Below, piece by piece: positions 16,785 through 27,081 of a DNA stretch of 64,000 bases. How positions within the stretch are numbered: position 1 is the first letter of the stretch; each line of letters starts with the position of its first letter. A model generated the notes under the pieces. That model saw only the letters and a program-made list of their open reading frames with translations, was not told the origin of the DNA and ran no database searches. The DNA lies in contig NZ_JACHVQ010000005.1 in assembly GCF_014190805.1 (NCBI RefSeq), positions 124,001-188,000 of the forward strand. The letters run 5' to 3'. This stretch comes from Flexivirga oryzae (GTDB lineage: Bacteria; Actinomycetota; Actinomycetes; Actinomycetales; Dermatophilaceae). The position numbers and the translations under genes are program-made.

Positions 16785-16876
16785 CCGAGAGGCCCACACA
16801 ACACCGAGAGGCCCAGAAATCAGCCCGCTGATACGGGTGATTTGCTGGGCCTCTCGGCGCGTTCTGAGCCTGTCGG
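16785..16876. terminator. Nested double hairpin between ohr and the MOSC gene
   Basis: The left side has two tandem modules, CCGAGAGGCCCAC (16785) and CCGAGAGGCCCAG (16804). The right side answers with CTGGGCCTCTCGG (ends 16857) and CTGAGCCTGTCGG (ends 16876). The inner stem is near perfect and extends into AAATCA/TGATTT. It lies between convergent genes, so it can end both transcripts. The same module family forms the hairpin entered by the IS110 element at 24.7 kb. Confidence 0.85.
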
Positions 16877-16888
16877 CGGGATGGGGGG

Positions 16889-17713
16889 TCAGCGTGTGGT
16901 CGCGTGGACCGGGTCGCCGACGCGGATCTCACCCTCGGTGTCGGGGATCAGGTGGTGGCAGAACCACGTCTTGCCGTCCCACTTGCGGTGCTTGCTCAGC
17001 GTCCGGATCGGTTCCTTGTTGCGCCGGGTCAGGTCGGTCGGGTCCACCAGCGTCATGGCGCAGCGGTCCACCGGCTTGGCCGCACGCAGGCGCACGCCCC
17101 CGATCCGCACCGACCTCCAGTCGTCCTCGGCGAAGGGCGCATCACCGTCGATGACGATGTTCGGCCGGAACCGGTCGATCTCCACGGCTTCGCCGCCGGC
17201 CTCCTCGATCCACTCGTTGAGCTGCCGCAGCGAGGCCAGCGACGCGATCGTGACCGGGTAGCCGTCCTGGAACGCCGCATGATCGGTCGGTTCGGAGAAC
17301 TCCGGATTGAGGATGCGCTCGGCCGGATGCGCGCACCACACCAGCCGCAGGCCGGGGCGGCCGGTCACCCGCTCCAGCCACTGCGTCGCCTCCGGCTCCG
17401 TCGCCTGCACCGTCATCGGTGGCCGGGTGAACATCGTGGCCTTGACCTCGCCGCCACTCGCCACCACGGTGTATGACGGCACGCCTGGCGCGCTCAACTG
17501 CACTGAGGCGCCGGTGCCAGCGCAGCCGGCCACGGGTGTCGCGCGCACGCCGAACAACCCCGGAAGCTCGCGGGCGCTGACCATTGCACCCTCGTCGTCG
17601 ACAACCATCCACTCGCGGTCGCCACGCAACCCGGCGAAGCCGACATGCACGCTCGTAACCGGTGTGATGGCAGTGCTTTTCACCGGGTGAATGCGCAACG
17701 ACACCACCTGCAT
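16889..17713 (-). CDS. MOSC domain-containing protein (YcbX/mARC-like)
   Basis: A 274-aa protein with an N-terminal MOSC beta-barrel domain (VVSLRIHPVKSTAITPV, GLRGDREWMVVD) followed by the MOSC domain (RFRPNIVIDGDAPFAEDDW, CAMTLVDPTDL with the conserved Cys that binds molybdenum in this superfamily). Homologues such as YcbX bind the molybdenum cofactor and reduce N-hydroxylated compounds with a partner ferredoxin. There is no partner here. It starts 1 bp after the carbonic anhydrase stop and is probably cotranscribed with it. Confidence 0.85.
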   Translation of the reverse strand: MQVVSLRIHPVKSTAITPVTSVHVGFAGLRGDREWMVVDDEGAMVSARELPGLFGVRATPVAGCAGTGASVQLSAPGVPSYTVVASGGEVKATMFTRPPMTVQATEPEATQWLERVTGRPGLRLVWCAHPAERILNPEFSEPTDHAAFQDGYPVTIASLASLRQLNEWIEEAGGEAVEIDRFRPNIVIDGDAPFAEDDWRSVRIGGVRLRAAKPVDRCAMTLVDPTDLTRRNKEPIRTLSKHRKWDGKTWFCHHLIPDTEGEIRVGDPVHATTR

Positions 17714-17714
17714 G

Positions 17715-18355
17715 TCAGCCGTCCGACGCAGCCTGCACGGCCGGGGTCGCCGTGATCACCGACGCCTTGCCGTCGCTGAGCGCGTAGGTCGCGCCGACGA
17801 TGCCGAGGTCGCCGCGCTCGACGGCGTCGTGGACGATCCGGGAACGCTCGACCAGCAGGTCTGCGGTGGCCCGCACGTGCCGGGCGCCGACGTCCGCCGG
17901 CGTGCAGGTGCCCGCCGCCTGCGCGGCCGCGACGCTCGGCAACACCTCGACCGCGATGTCGCGGATGTAGCCCGGTGGCATGCTGCCGGACTCGGCGGCG
18001 TCGATGGCCGCCGCGACGGCACCGCACGACTCGTGCCCGAGGATCACGATGAGCGGCACCTCGAGCAACTCGACGCCGAACTCGATCGAGCCCAGCACGG
18101 CGTCGCCGATGATGTGGCCCGCCGTGCGCACGACGAAGATGTCGCCGAGGCCCTGGTCGAAGATGATCTCGGACGCGACCCGGCTGTCGCCGCACCCGAA
18201 CAGCACCGCGGTCGGGTTCTGGCCGCGCGCCAGCACATGGCGGCGTTCGAGGTCCTGGTTCGGGTGCAGTGCGGTGCCGGCGACGAAGCGTTCGTTGCCC
18301 TCGACCAACCGGTCCCATGCCTGCTGCGGCGTGATGCGCGCGCCCGCTGCGGCGC

Positions 18356-18359
<4 letters not shown>
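17715..18359 (-). CDS. Beta-carbonic anhydrase
   Basis: A 214-aa enzyme catalysing CO2/bicarbonate interconversion. The zinc ligands are all present: C56 with D58 and R60 in CGDSR, then H109 and C112 in GHESCGA. The length is normal for the family. It starts with GTG, whose GTGA overlaps the fumarase stop, and it is followed closely by the MOSC gene, so the three form one operon. Coupling to fumarase may reflect supply of bicarbonate to carboxylation around the TCA cycle (inference). Confidence 0.93.
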
Positions 18360-20034
<1,675 letters not shown>

Positions 20035-20151
20035 GACGTCGGGCGGTCTCCTTGCCTGGGATGGGGTTTTCAGCGTAGCGCCGCCGTCGTGTCGTCATAC
20101 ACGCACGGGCAAAGCTCCTGCACGCGGGCAGGTCCCGGACCGGCAACCTTT

Positions 20152-20206
20152 GACAATTGTCCGGCGTGACCACGAGACAACGCGCCCGAACTGGTGTAGA
20201 CACCAG
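20152..20206. promoter_or_regulatory. Control region of the sugar ABC operon with two palindromes
   Basis: GACAATTGTC (20152-20161, perfect) overlaps a TTGACA box at 20150. CTGGTGT-AG-ACACCAG (20191-20206, perfect 7-bp arms) lies 40 bp upstream of the lipoprotein start. The second has the size and symmetry of a LacI-type operator, but no LacI gene is adjacent. Confidence 0.5.
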
Positions 20207-20245
20207 AGACGTGTAACTGCTCGAACCCCCGATGGAGCGATGCAT

Positions 20246-21589
20246 ATGAAACGTCTCAGGCCACCTCGCCGTGGCATAGCACTGGCAGCAGCGATGCTGA
20301 TGGCGACGACCGGGCTGGCCGCGTGCGGCGGCAGCAACAGCGGCTCGGGCACCGTGCACCTCACTTGGTACATCAACCCGGACGTTGGTAACGCCGACGC
20401 GAGCAAGGGCGGTCAGGCCACCCTCGCCAAGGAGTGCTCGGACGCATCCAACGGCAAATACCAGATCAAGGTGCAGCTGCTGCCCAACTCCGCCAGCGAC
20501 CAGCGCATCCAGCTGTTGCGTCGCCTCGCCGGCGGTGACAAGACGATGGATCTGATGAGCGTCGACCCGGCGTTCGTCAGCGAGTTCGCCGCGGCGGGCT
20601 ACTTCGCACCGGTGCCACAGAACATGGTGGCGACGTTCAAACAGGACCGGGTGCAGTCCTCGATCGACGCGTCGACGTATGACGGGAAGCTGATGTCGGT
20701 GCCGTTCTGGGCCAACACGCAGCTGCTCTGGTACAAGAAGTCGATCGCCAAGAGCGCCGGGCTCGACATGAGCAAGCCGGTGACCTGGGACCAGCTGATC
20801 AAGGCGGCGCAGAAGACCAAGACCCAGATCGGCGTGCAGGCGGCGCTCTACGAGGGTTACTCGGTCTGGATCAACGCGCTGGTCACCGGTGCCGGCGGCA
20901 AGATCGTGGACAACCCGAACGCGACGTACGAGAACCTCAAGATGGGTCTCAACACCGCCGCCGGCAAGGACGCGGCACGCATCATCCACGAGGTGTCGTC
21001 GACCGGGGTCGGTGGACCCGCGATGGGCAGTTCGACCGAGACGGAGTCGCTGAACCTCTTCATCAGCAAGAAGGGTGCCTTCCTGGTCAACTGGCCCTAC
21101 ACCTACGGCGCCTACACGGGTAAGGACAAGTCGGACGTCGCGGCCACGATGTATCCCGAGACGGTCGCCGGGAAGGCCTCCCGCCCGCCGTACGGCGGCA
21201 TCCAGTTGGCGGTCGGCAAGGACAGCCAGCACTCGACGCTCGCGTATCAGGCGGCGGCGTGCATCACCAACGAGAAACACCAGGCGCAGTACATGATCGC
21301 GTCCGGCAATCCGGCGAGCCGCAAGGCCGTGTTCAGCGACTCGACGACCACCTTCACACCACCGGGCGGAAAGCCGACAACGGTCCTGCAAGCATTCCCG
21401 AACGGCATCGCGGCCAAGATCCGCGAGTCCCTGGACGCTGCGGCGGCCCGCCCGCTGACTCCCTACTGGGGTGACATCTCGACGGCGCTGCAGCAGAAGT
21501 TCAGCCCGCCGAACGCGGTCAACCAGAACACGCCCTCGAAGGCGCAGAGTTTCATCCTGAACGTTCTGAAGGGGAAGGCGCTGCTATGA
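20246..21589 (+). CDS. Sugar ABC transporter substrate-binding lipoprotein, LpqY-like
   Basis: A 447-aa lipoprotein with a signal peptide and lipobox LAACGG. The body is a family-1 (maltose type) binding fold. DQRIQLLRRLAGGDKTMDLMSVDPAFVSEFAAAG, FWANTQLLWYKKS, AFLVNWPYTYGAY and RPPYGGIQLAVGKDS resemble LpqY, the trehalose receptor of mycobacteria. ATG 20246 has GGAG at a good 8-nt distance; ATG 20240 is too close to it. Two permeases and an ATPase follow in the LpqY-SugABC order. Trehalose is the likely substrate, but other disaccharides cannot be excluded. Confidence 0.85.
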   Translation: MKRLRPPRRGIALAAAMLMATTGLAACGGSNSGSGTVHLTWYINPDVGNADASKGGQATLAKECSDASNGKYQIKVQLLPNSASDQRIQLLRRLAGGDKTMDLMSVDPAFVSEFAAAGYFAPVPQNMVATFKQDRVQSSIDASTYDGKLMSVPFWANTQLLWYKKSIAKSAGLDMSKPVTWDQLIKAAQKTKTQIGVQAALYEGYSVWINALVTGAGGKIVDNPNATYENLKMGLNTAAGKDAARIIHEVSSTGVGGPAMGSSTETESLNLFISKKGAFLVNWPYTYGAYTGKDKSDVAATMYPETVAGKASRPPYGGIQLAVGKDSQHSTLAYQAAACITNEKHQAQYMIASGNPASRKAVFSDSTTTFTPPGGKPTTVLQAFPNGIAAKIRESLDAAAARPLTPYWGDISTALQQKFSPPNAVNQNTPSKAQSFILNVLKGKALL

Positions 21590-22542
21590 GCACTGTCGCT
21601 GAAACCACCAAGGGCGAGCTCACCGCGGACGAACAGGCGCACCTGTCCGACCGTGCCAAGGGCGAACGCCGACTCGGTTGGCGGCTCGCCGGCCCGGCGT
21701 TCATCGTGATGCTGCTCGTCACGCTCTACCCGATCGGCTACGCGGTCTACCTGTCGTTGTTCAACTACCGGTTGACCGATCCGGCGGGCAAGAAACTGGT
21801 GTGGTTGCAGAACTACATCACCGCGTTGACCGACTCGCTCTTCTGGCAGGCGTTCGTCACGACCCTGGTGATCGTGATCGTGACGCTGATCATCGAGTTG
21901 GTCCTCGGTATGGCGATCGCCATGGTCATGAACAAGGTGGTCTGGCCGCGGCGCACCCTGCGCACGGTCGTGCTGATCCCCTACGCGATCGTGACCGTGG
22001 TGTCGGCGTTCTCGTGGAAGTATGCCGCGCAGATCGACACCGGTTTCTTCAACCACTGGCTGCACACGCTGACGTTCGGCGGGTTCAGCGAGAGCTACAA
22101 CTGGTTCGGCGGTCGCTGGTCGTCACTGACGATCATCTGCTTGTCGGAGATCTGGAAGACCACGCCGTTCATGTCGCTGCTGCTGCTCGCCGGGCTGGCA
22201 CAGGTCGACTCGGCGCAGGAGGAGGCCGCCAAGGTCGACGGTGCCACCTGGTGGCAGCGGCTGACCAAGGTGATCCTGCCGAACATGAAGGCAGCCCTGA
22301 TGGTGGCGCTGCTGTTCCGCACCCTCGACGCCGTGCGCATCTACGACAACCCGTACGTCATGACCGGCGGCGCGAACAAGACCGAGACGTTGTCGATGCT
22401 GGTCGGCACGGAGACGGTCAGTCGGGTGGAGATCGGCATGGGCTCGGCCCTGGCCGTGATCCTCTTCGTGATCGTCCTGATCATCGCGTTCATCTTCGTC
22501 AAATTGTTCAAGGTCGATCTCACGACGAGTGGAAGGAGTTGA
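21586..22542 (+). CDS. Sugar ABC transporter permease, MalF/SugA type
   Basis: A 318-aa permease with six predicted transmembrane segments starting at WRLAGPAFIVMLLVTLYPIG. The EAA loop is EEAAKVDGATWWQRLTKVILP, the contact site for the ATPase. About 40 cytoplasmic residues precede the first helix. Its ATG overlaps the stop of the binding protein by 4 nt, so it is coupled to it in translation. It pairs with the MalG-type permease that starts 3 bp later. Confidence 0.92.
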   Translation: MSTVAETTKGELTADEQAHLSDRAKGERRLGWRLAGPAFIVMLLVTLYPIGYAVYLSLFNYRLTDPAGKKLVWLQNYITALTDSLFWQAFVTTLVIVIVTLIIELVLGMAIAMVMNKVVWPRRTLRTVVLIPYAIVTVVSAFSWKYAAQIDTGFFNHWLHTLTFGGFSESYNWFGGRWSSLTIICLSEIWKTTPFMSLLLLAGLAQVDSAQEEAAKVDGATWWQRLTKVILPNMKAALMVALLFRTLDAVRIYDNPYVMTGGANKTETLSMLVGTETVSRVEIGMGSALAVILFVIVLIIAFIFVKLFKVDLTTSGRS

Positions 22543-22545
22543 GCC

Positions 22546-23406
22546 GTGGAGACCAACATGAGCAACAGGGCCAAGAACGGCCTCGGCGTTGTTTCGATCG
22601 TCATCATGATCTGGACGCTCATCCCGCTGCTCTGGATCGTCGCAACCTCGCTGAAGGGCACCGCCGCGCTCGGTGACTCGAGCCAGAACGTGCTGGGCAA
22701 CTTCTGGCCGAAGCACATCAGCTGGGACAACTACAAGCTGATCTTCTCCGGTGGCGCGTCCGATCTGTTCGTGCCTGCGCTGTGGCACTCGATCATCGTC
22801 TGTGTGGTGTCGACGGTCATCAGCGTCGTGCTCGCGACGTTCTGCGCCTACGCGATCTCGCGGCTGGACTTCCCGGGCAAGAAGCTCATCCTGACGACGT
22901 CGCTCGCGGTGTCGTTCTTCCCGGTCATCGCGATGGTGACGCCGCTGTTCAACCTGTGGCGGCAGATCGGGCTGTTCGACACCCTTCCGGGGTTGATCAT
23001 TCCCTACCTGACGCTGACGCTGCCGTTGTCGATCTGGACGCTGTCCGCGTTCTTCCAGCAGATCCCGTGGGAGATGGAGCAGGCCGCACAGGTGGACGGT
23101 GCCTCCAGCTGGCAGGCGTTCGTGAAGGTCATCGCGCCGCTCGCGGCACCCGGTGTCTTCACCACGGCGATCATCGCGTTCTTCACCGCGTGGAACGACT
23201 TCGTCTTCTCGTCGAACCTCACGGCACAGCACGCGCAGACCGTCCCCGCCGCGTTGAGCTTCTTCACCGGGGCCAGCCAGTTCGTCCAGCCGACCGGCGC
23301 CATCTGTGCGGCAGCGGTCGTCGTCACCATTCCCGTCGTGATCCTCGTACTGTTCTTCCAGAAGAGGATCGTTGCCGGACTCACCTCTGGCGCCGTCAAG
23401 GGCTGA
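22546..23406 (+). CDS. Sugar ABC transporter permease, MalG/SugB type
   Basis: A 286-aa permease with six transmembrane segments (first VVSIVIMIWTLIPLLWIV) and the EAA loop EQAAQVDGASSWQAFVKVIAP. The chosen start is GTG 22546 with GGAAGGAG upstream; an ATG at 22558 is an alternative. It forms the heterodimeric channel with the preceding permease. The ATPase gene follows 22 bp later, preceded by AAAGGAGAG. Confidence 0.92.
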   Translation: METNMSNRAKNGLGVVSIVIMIWTLIPLLWIVATSLKGTAALGDSSQNVLGNFWPKHISWDNYKLIFSGGASDLFVPALWHSIIVCVVSTVISVVLATFCAYAISRLDFPGKKLILTTSLAVSFFPVIAMVTPLFNLWRQIGLFDTLPGLIIPYLTLTLPLSIWTLSAFFQQIPWEMEQAAQVDGASSWQAFVKVIAPLAAPGVFTTAIIAFFTAWNDFVFSSNLTAQHAQTVPAALSFFTGASQFVQPTGAICAAAVVVTIPVVILVLFFQKRIVAGLTSGAVKG

Positions 23407-23428
23407 CGCCCTTGTAAAGGAGAGATCA

Positions 23429-24691
23429 ATGTCGAGCATCGAACTCAACCACATTGTCAAGAAGTACGGTGACGGCTTCCCGGCCGTCAACGACGTCAAC
23501 CTGGACATCAAGGACGGCGAATTCGTCATCCTGGTGGGCCCGTCCGGTTGTGGTAAGTCCACGCTGCTGCGGATGGTCGTGGGGCTGGAGGACATCACGT
23601 CCGGCGACCTGGAGATCGACGGCAAGCGGGTCAACGACCTGGCCCCGCGCGACCGCAACCTCGCGATGGTGTTCCAGAACTACGCGCTCTACCCGCACCT
23701 GACCGTCTACGAGAACATCGCGTTCCCGCTGCGGTTGCAGAAGGGCAAGCACAGCGACGCCGAGATCGACCAGAAGGTGCGCCAGGCGTCGTCGATGCTG
23801 GAGCTCGACGAGCACCTGGAGCGCAAACCGGGCAACCTGTCCGGTGGTCAGCGGCAGCGGGTCGCGATGGGTCGGGCGATCGTCCGGGAGGCCGACGCGT
23901 TCCTGTTCGACGAGCCGTTGTCCAACCTGGACGCGAAGTTGCGCGGCCAGATGCGCACGGAGATCGCCCGGATGCAGCGTCGTCTCGGGATCACCACGAT
24001 CTACGTCACCCACGACCAGACCGAGGCGATGACCCTCGGCGACCGGGTCTGCGTGCTCAAACGTGGTGTGCTGCAACAGGTTGCGTCTCCGCGGGAGCTC
24101 TACGAACAGCCGGTCAACCTGTTCGTGGCCGGCTTCATCGGCTCCCCGCCGATGAACTTCCTGCCGGCCCGGGTGGAGGGCAACACGTTGAAGCTGCCGT
24201 TCGTCGACGTGCCGGTCGACGGCGAGCTCGCCGAGAAGGTCAAGGGCAAGGACGTCGTCATCGTCGGCCTTCGCCCCGAGCACCTGAAGGACACGACCGT
24301 CGAGTCGGGGCCGGAGCACTCGGTGAAGTTCAACGCCGTGGTCGACCAGACCGAATGGCTGGGCAACGAGCAGTACGCCTACATTCCCTACGAGGCGGAC
24401 GGTGCGGTCCGGGAGCAACTCGAGGAACTCGACCGCGACCTGGATGGTGAGGGTCTGCGCACCCAGATGATCGTCAACCTCGACCCGCGCTCGCGGGTGC
24501 TCGAGGGGGACGAGGCGCAGCTGGCCTTCAACCCGGCCGTCATGCACGTCTTCGACCCGCACACGGGCGACAACCTCACCCGTGACGAGGAGAAGGCGGC
24601 GGAGATCGCGGCCGACTCGGAGAAGATGCGCAAGGCGGCCCTGGAGCGGGCCCGCAAGCGCGACGCGGCGGACACCGAGAAGTCCGCCTGA
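23429..24691 (+). CDS. Sugar ABC transporter ATPase, UgpC/MsmK/SugC type
   Basis: A 420-aa ATPase: Walker A GPSGCGKST (about 38-46), Q-loop MVFQNYALYPH, signature LSGGQRQR, Walker B FLFDEPLSNLDAKLR and VTHDQTEAM. The long C-terminal part is the regulatory OB-fold domain of the MalK group (GFIGSPPMNFL, VIVGLRPEHL). The last ~50 residues form a charged extension rich in Glu, Lys and Arg beyond the usual family end. It closes the operon, and the following terminator hairpin has been split by an IS110 insertion. Confidence 0.93.
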   Translation: MSSIELNHIVKKYGDGFPAVNDVNLDIKDGEFVILVGPSGCGKSTLLRMVVGLEDITSGDLEIDGKRVNDLAPRDRNLAMVFQNYALYPHLTVYENIAFPLRLQKGKHSDAEIDQKVRQASSMLELDEHLERKPGNLSGGQRQRVAMGRAIVREADAFLFDEPLSNLDAKLRGQMRTEIARMQRRLGITTIYVTHDQTEAMTLGDRVCVLKRGVLQQVASPRELYEQPVNLFVAGFIGSPPMNFLPARVEGNTLKLPFVDVPVDGELAEKVKGKDVVIVGLRPEHLKDTTVESGPEHSVKFNAVVDQTEWLGNEQYAYIPYEADGAVREQLEELDRDLDGEGLRTQMIVNLDPRSRVLEGDEAQLAFNPAVMHVFDPHTGDNLTRDEEKAAEIAADSEKMRKAALERARKRDAADTEKSA

Positions 24692-24715
24692 CCGACAGGC
24701 CCAGCAAACACCGAG
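24692..24715 (+). terminator. Left arm of a terminator hairpin split by the IS110 insertion
   Basis: CCGACAGGCCCAG followed by CAAACACCGAG is the outer left arm. Its partner, CTCAGTGTGTT then CTGGGCCTGTCGG, is found at 26330-26353 on the far side of the IS. Joined without the IS, the two form one long nested hairpin directly after the sugar operon. Confidence 0.8.
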
Positions 24716-25009
24716 CTTGCCGGGCCGCTTCGCTTGGCCCACCGTGGGTGGGGAAGATTTCTGGTGGTGGTGGCTGGCTGTTCGTGGGCTGTTGGCGGGA
24801 CACTGGTGGAGTGTGTTGCGGTTAGACGCCGTTCCTCTCTAGCGCCATGGTGAGCCTGGCACCGAGCATGGTGGCGGAGGGCTCCACGGGAACCGTGGAT
24901 TGTTGCTACGAGCACGCGTTACAGACTTCATTTCTTTCCTGCCCTCCCCGCAACACGCACCCGACCCCGGTCCTGGGGCCGGGCCGGCGGCGGTCTGAAG
25001 GAGGCCGTG
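24716..25009. ncRNA. Candidate bridge RNA region of the IS110 element
   Basis: This non-coding leader is rich in stem-loops. The key one is 24842-24876: stem GCGCCATG / CATGGTGGCG closing a loop TGAGCCTGGCACCGAG. TGAGCCT is the complement of the right half of the insertion site (AGGCTCA), and CACCGAG equals the left half plus core. This is the two-guide layout of a target-binding loop. Further on, TCCACGG-GAA-CCGTGGA (24883-24899) is a hairpin, and CGTTACAG (24917-24924) equals the right end of the element plus core, as expected for a donor guide. I did not find a clear guide for the other donor half. The transcribed strand is not settled. Confidence 0.65.
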
Positions 25010-26245
25010 ATGGAAGTAGTACACGCCCGGTGTGCCGGGATCGATATCGCAAAAAAGGGCGCGAAAGTCTGTGTCCGGGTACAAGGCACTCGCCGCCGCA
25101 AGACCGGGTATGAGGTCACGGACTGGGGTTCGATGACTGATGACATCCTCGGGTTACGCCAGTACTTGATCGATCAGCAGGTGACCGGGGTGTTGATGGA
25201 ATCGACCAGTGACTACTGGAAACCGTTCTACTACCTGCTCGAGGACGCCGGGTTCGAACTGATCTTGGCCAATGCCCGGCACGTGAAGAACATCCCCGGC
25301 CGCAAGAGCGACGTCAATGACGCGACCTGGCTGTCGGACTTGTGCGCACACCGGCTGGTGCGATCCAGCTTCGTGCCGCCGGCACCGATCCGGGCGTTGC
25401 GGGATCTGACCCGTTCCCGGGAGGTGATCACCCACGAACGGACCCGCAAGATCGCCCGGCTGGAAAAGCAGTTGGAGGACGCCGGGATCAAACTGTCCTC
25501 GGTGGCCTCCAACCTGAGCGGGGTGTCCTGTCACGACATGCTGACCGCGATGGTCGCCGGGCAACGCGACCCGATCGCCCTGTCGGAGTTGGCCCGCGGC
25601 AGCATGCGCAACAAGCGCCCGGACCTGCAACGAGCCCTGACCGGCCGGTTCACTGAGCATCACGCGTTCTTGGTGCGGATGTCCCTGGAACGCATCGCCC
25701 AGGACGACGCAGCGATCGCCGCGTTGACCCAGCGGATCGAGGCACAGATCGAACCCTTTCGCTCCTTCCGGGACTTGATCTGCGCGATCCCGGGAATCAG
25801 TACCACCGTCGCGGACGTGATCATCGCCGAGACCGGCGCGGACATGAGCGTGTTTCCCACCGCCGGGCACCTGGCCGCGTGGGCCGGGGTCGCGCCCGGG
25901 CAAAACGAGTCCGCCGGACGCACGGGATCGACCACGGCCCGTCCCGGGGACTCCCACCTCAAAGGCGCCCTGGGCATCGCGGCCATGTCGGTTTCCCGCA
26001 CCAGAAACACGCGCCTGGGCGCCCGGTATCACCGCATCGCTGCCCGCCGCGGCAAACTCAAAGCCATCGTCGCGATCGAACGCACCCTGCTGTCCATCGT
26101 TTGGGCCATGGGCCACACCGGCCAGCCCTACCAGGAACCCGGCGCTGACTACTACACCCGGCTACGCCCGGACCGCACGAAAACACGTGCCCTGAAAATG
26201 CTCCGCGACCTCGGCTACACCGTCACCCTCACACCCGCAGCCTGA
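25010..26245 (+). CDS. IS110-family transposase/recombinase (DEDD)
   Basis: A 411-aa recombinase. The RuvC-like N-terminal domain shows D12 in CAGIDIAKK, Glu in GVLMESTSDYWKP (about 65) and the Asp pair in GRKSDVNDATWLSDL (about 103-106). The C-terminal Transposase_20 domain has the helix-hairpin-helix-like IPGISTTVADVIIAE and the Ser region GSTTARPGDSHLKGAL. The start is ATG 25010 after GAAGGAGG. All motifs look intact, so the enzyme may be active. In this family it acts with the element's own guide RNA. Confidence 0.93.
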   Translation: MEVVHARCAGIDIAKKGAKVCVRVQGTRRRKTGYEVTDWGSMTDDILGLRQYLIDQQVTGVLMESTSDYWKPFYYLLEDAGFELILANARHVKNIPGRKSDVNDATWLSDLCAHRLVRSSFVPPAPIRALRDLTRSREVITHERTRKIARLEKQLEDAGIKLSSVASNLSGVSCHDMLTAMVAGQRDPIALSELARGSMRNKRPDLQRALTGRFTEHHAFLVRMSLERIAQDDAAIAALTQRIEAQIEPFRSFRDLICAIPGISTTVADVIIAETGADMSVFPTAGHLAAWAGVAPGQNESAGRTGSTTARPGDSHLKGALGIAAMSVSRTRNTRLGARYHRIAARRGKLKAIVAIERTLLSIVWAMGHTGQPYQEPGADYYTRLRPDRTKTRALKMLRDLGYTVTLTPAA

Positions 26246-26283
26246 CAACCCAGGACACAACGCCACGCACCTATCTTCGTTAC

Positions 26284-26353
26284 AGAGGCTCAGTGGTTTC
26301 CGGGTAACGAACCCGGAACGACTGGGCCTCTCAGTGTGTTCTGGGCCTGTCGG
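26284..26353 (+). terminator. Remaining part of the split terminator, still a hairpin on its own
   Basis: AGAGGCTCAGTGG.. (26284-26305) pairs with ..CGACTGGGCCTCT around AACGA, leaving a usable inner hairpin. The outer right arm CTGGGCCTGTCGG (26341-26353) has lost its partner to the other side of the IS. The hairpin ends about 25 bp before the SDR gene. Confidence 0.7.
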
Positions 26354-26377
26354 TGTGGGGGCGCCTAGGGTGGGGCC

Positions 26378-27076
26378 ATGAGCGCAGCGAACCGGCCCAC
26401 CGTCCTCGTCACCGGCGCCACCCGTGGCATCGGGCGTGCGGTTGCCGACCTGCTCGCACCGGATCACGACCTCATCGTCGGCGGCAGGTCGGCGGCGGAG
26501 GTGTCCGCGGTCTGCGGCCGATTGCCGTCGGCGCGTCCCTTCGTCGCCGACCTCGCCGACGAGGACGCGGTCGGTGGGGCGGTCGAAGAGCTCGGTGGGC
26601 TGGACCGGTTGGACGGGCTGGTGCACTCGGCCGGCGTGCTGGGCAGCGGTGCGCTCACCGACCTGCGCCGGGCCGGCTGGCGGCAGACCCTGGAGACCAA
26701 CGTGGTGGCGGTGGCGGACCTGACCCGGTTGCTGCTGCAGCCGCTCGTCGCGGCGCAGGGCACCGTCGTGGTCGTCAACTCCGGCTCCGGGCTGCGTGCC
26801 CACGGCCCGGGCGGCGCCTACTCAGCATCGAAGTTCGCGGTGCGGGCGGTCGCGGACTCGATGCGCGAGGAACTGCGCCCGCGGGGCGTGCGTGTGTCGA
26901 CCGTCTACCCCGGTCGTACCGCCACCGACATGCAGCGTGAGTTGCGGTCGTTCGAGTGTGGTGAGTATGACGAGGCGCGCTACCTACGGCCCGAAACCGT
27001 CGCGAGCGCAGTGCGATTCGTGCTCTCGGCGCCCCAGGAGGCCTGCGTGGAGGATCTATCGATCCGTCCTCGCTGA
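26378..27076 (+). CDS. Short-chain dehydrogenase/reductase
   Basis: A 232-aa SDR with the cofactor motif TGATRGIG (12-19) and the catalytic YSASK (Tyr about 147), preceded by NSGSGL holding the active Ser. GGRS at the end of beta-2 suggests NADPH preference. At this length it is a compact classical SDR; substrate unknown. It stands alone between the IS110-interrupted terminator and a convergent PfkB kinase gene 5 bp away. Confidence 0.9.
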   Translation: MSAANRPTVLVTGATRGIGRAVADLLAPDHDLIVGGRSAAEVSAVCGRLPSARPFVADLADEDAVGGAVEELGGLDRLDGLVHSAGVLGSGALTDLRRAGWRQTLETNVVAVADLTRLLLQPLVAAQGTVVVVNSGSGLRAHGPGGAYSASKFAVRAVADSMREELRPRGVRVSTVYPGRTATDMQRELRSFECGEYDEARYLRPETVASAVRFVLSAPQEACVEDLSIRPR

Positions 27077-27081
27077 CACGA

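Larger units (their letters stand above)
24716..26283 (+). mobile_element. IS110-family insertion sequence (about 1.57 kb)
   Basis: The ends are defined by restoring the interrupted hairpin. Left flank CACCGAG and right flank AGAGGCTCAG fuse to CACCGAGAGGCTCAG if 24716-26283 plus one AG are removed. The dinucleotide AG thus stands at both ends and acts as the exchanged core, with no terminal inverted repeats and no longer duplication. This is as known for IS110 elements, which recombine at a 2-nt core. Inside are a 294-bp non-coding leader, the DEDD transposase, and a 38-bp non-coding tail. Confidence 0.85.

Noticed and set aside
22123..23658. 511-aa minus-strand frame
   Set aside because: Antisense to both sugar permeases; strongly charged and repetitive composition without any domain.
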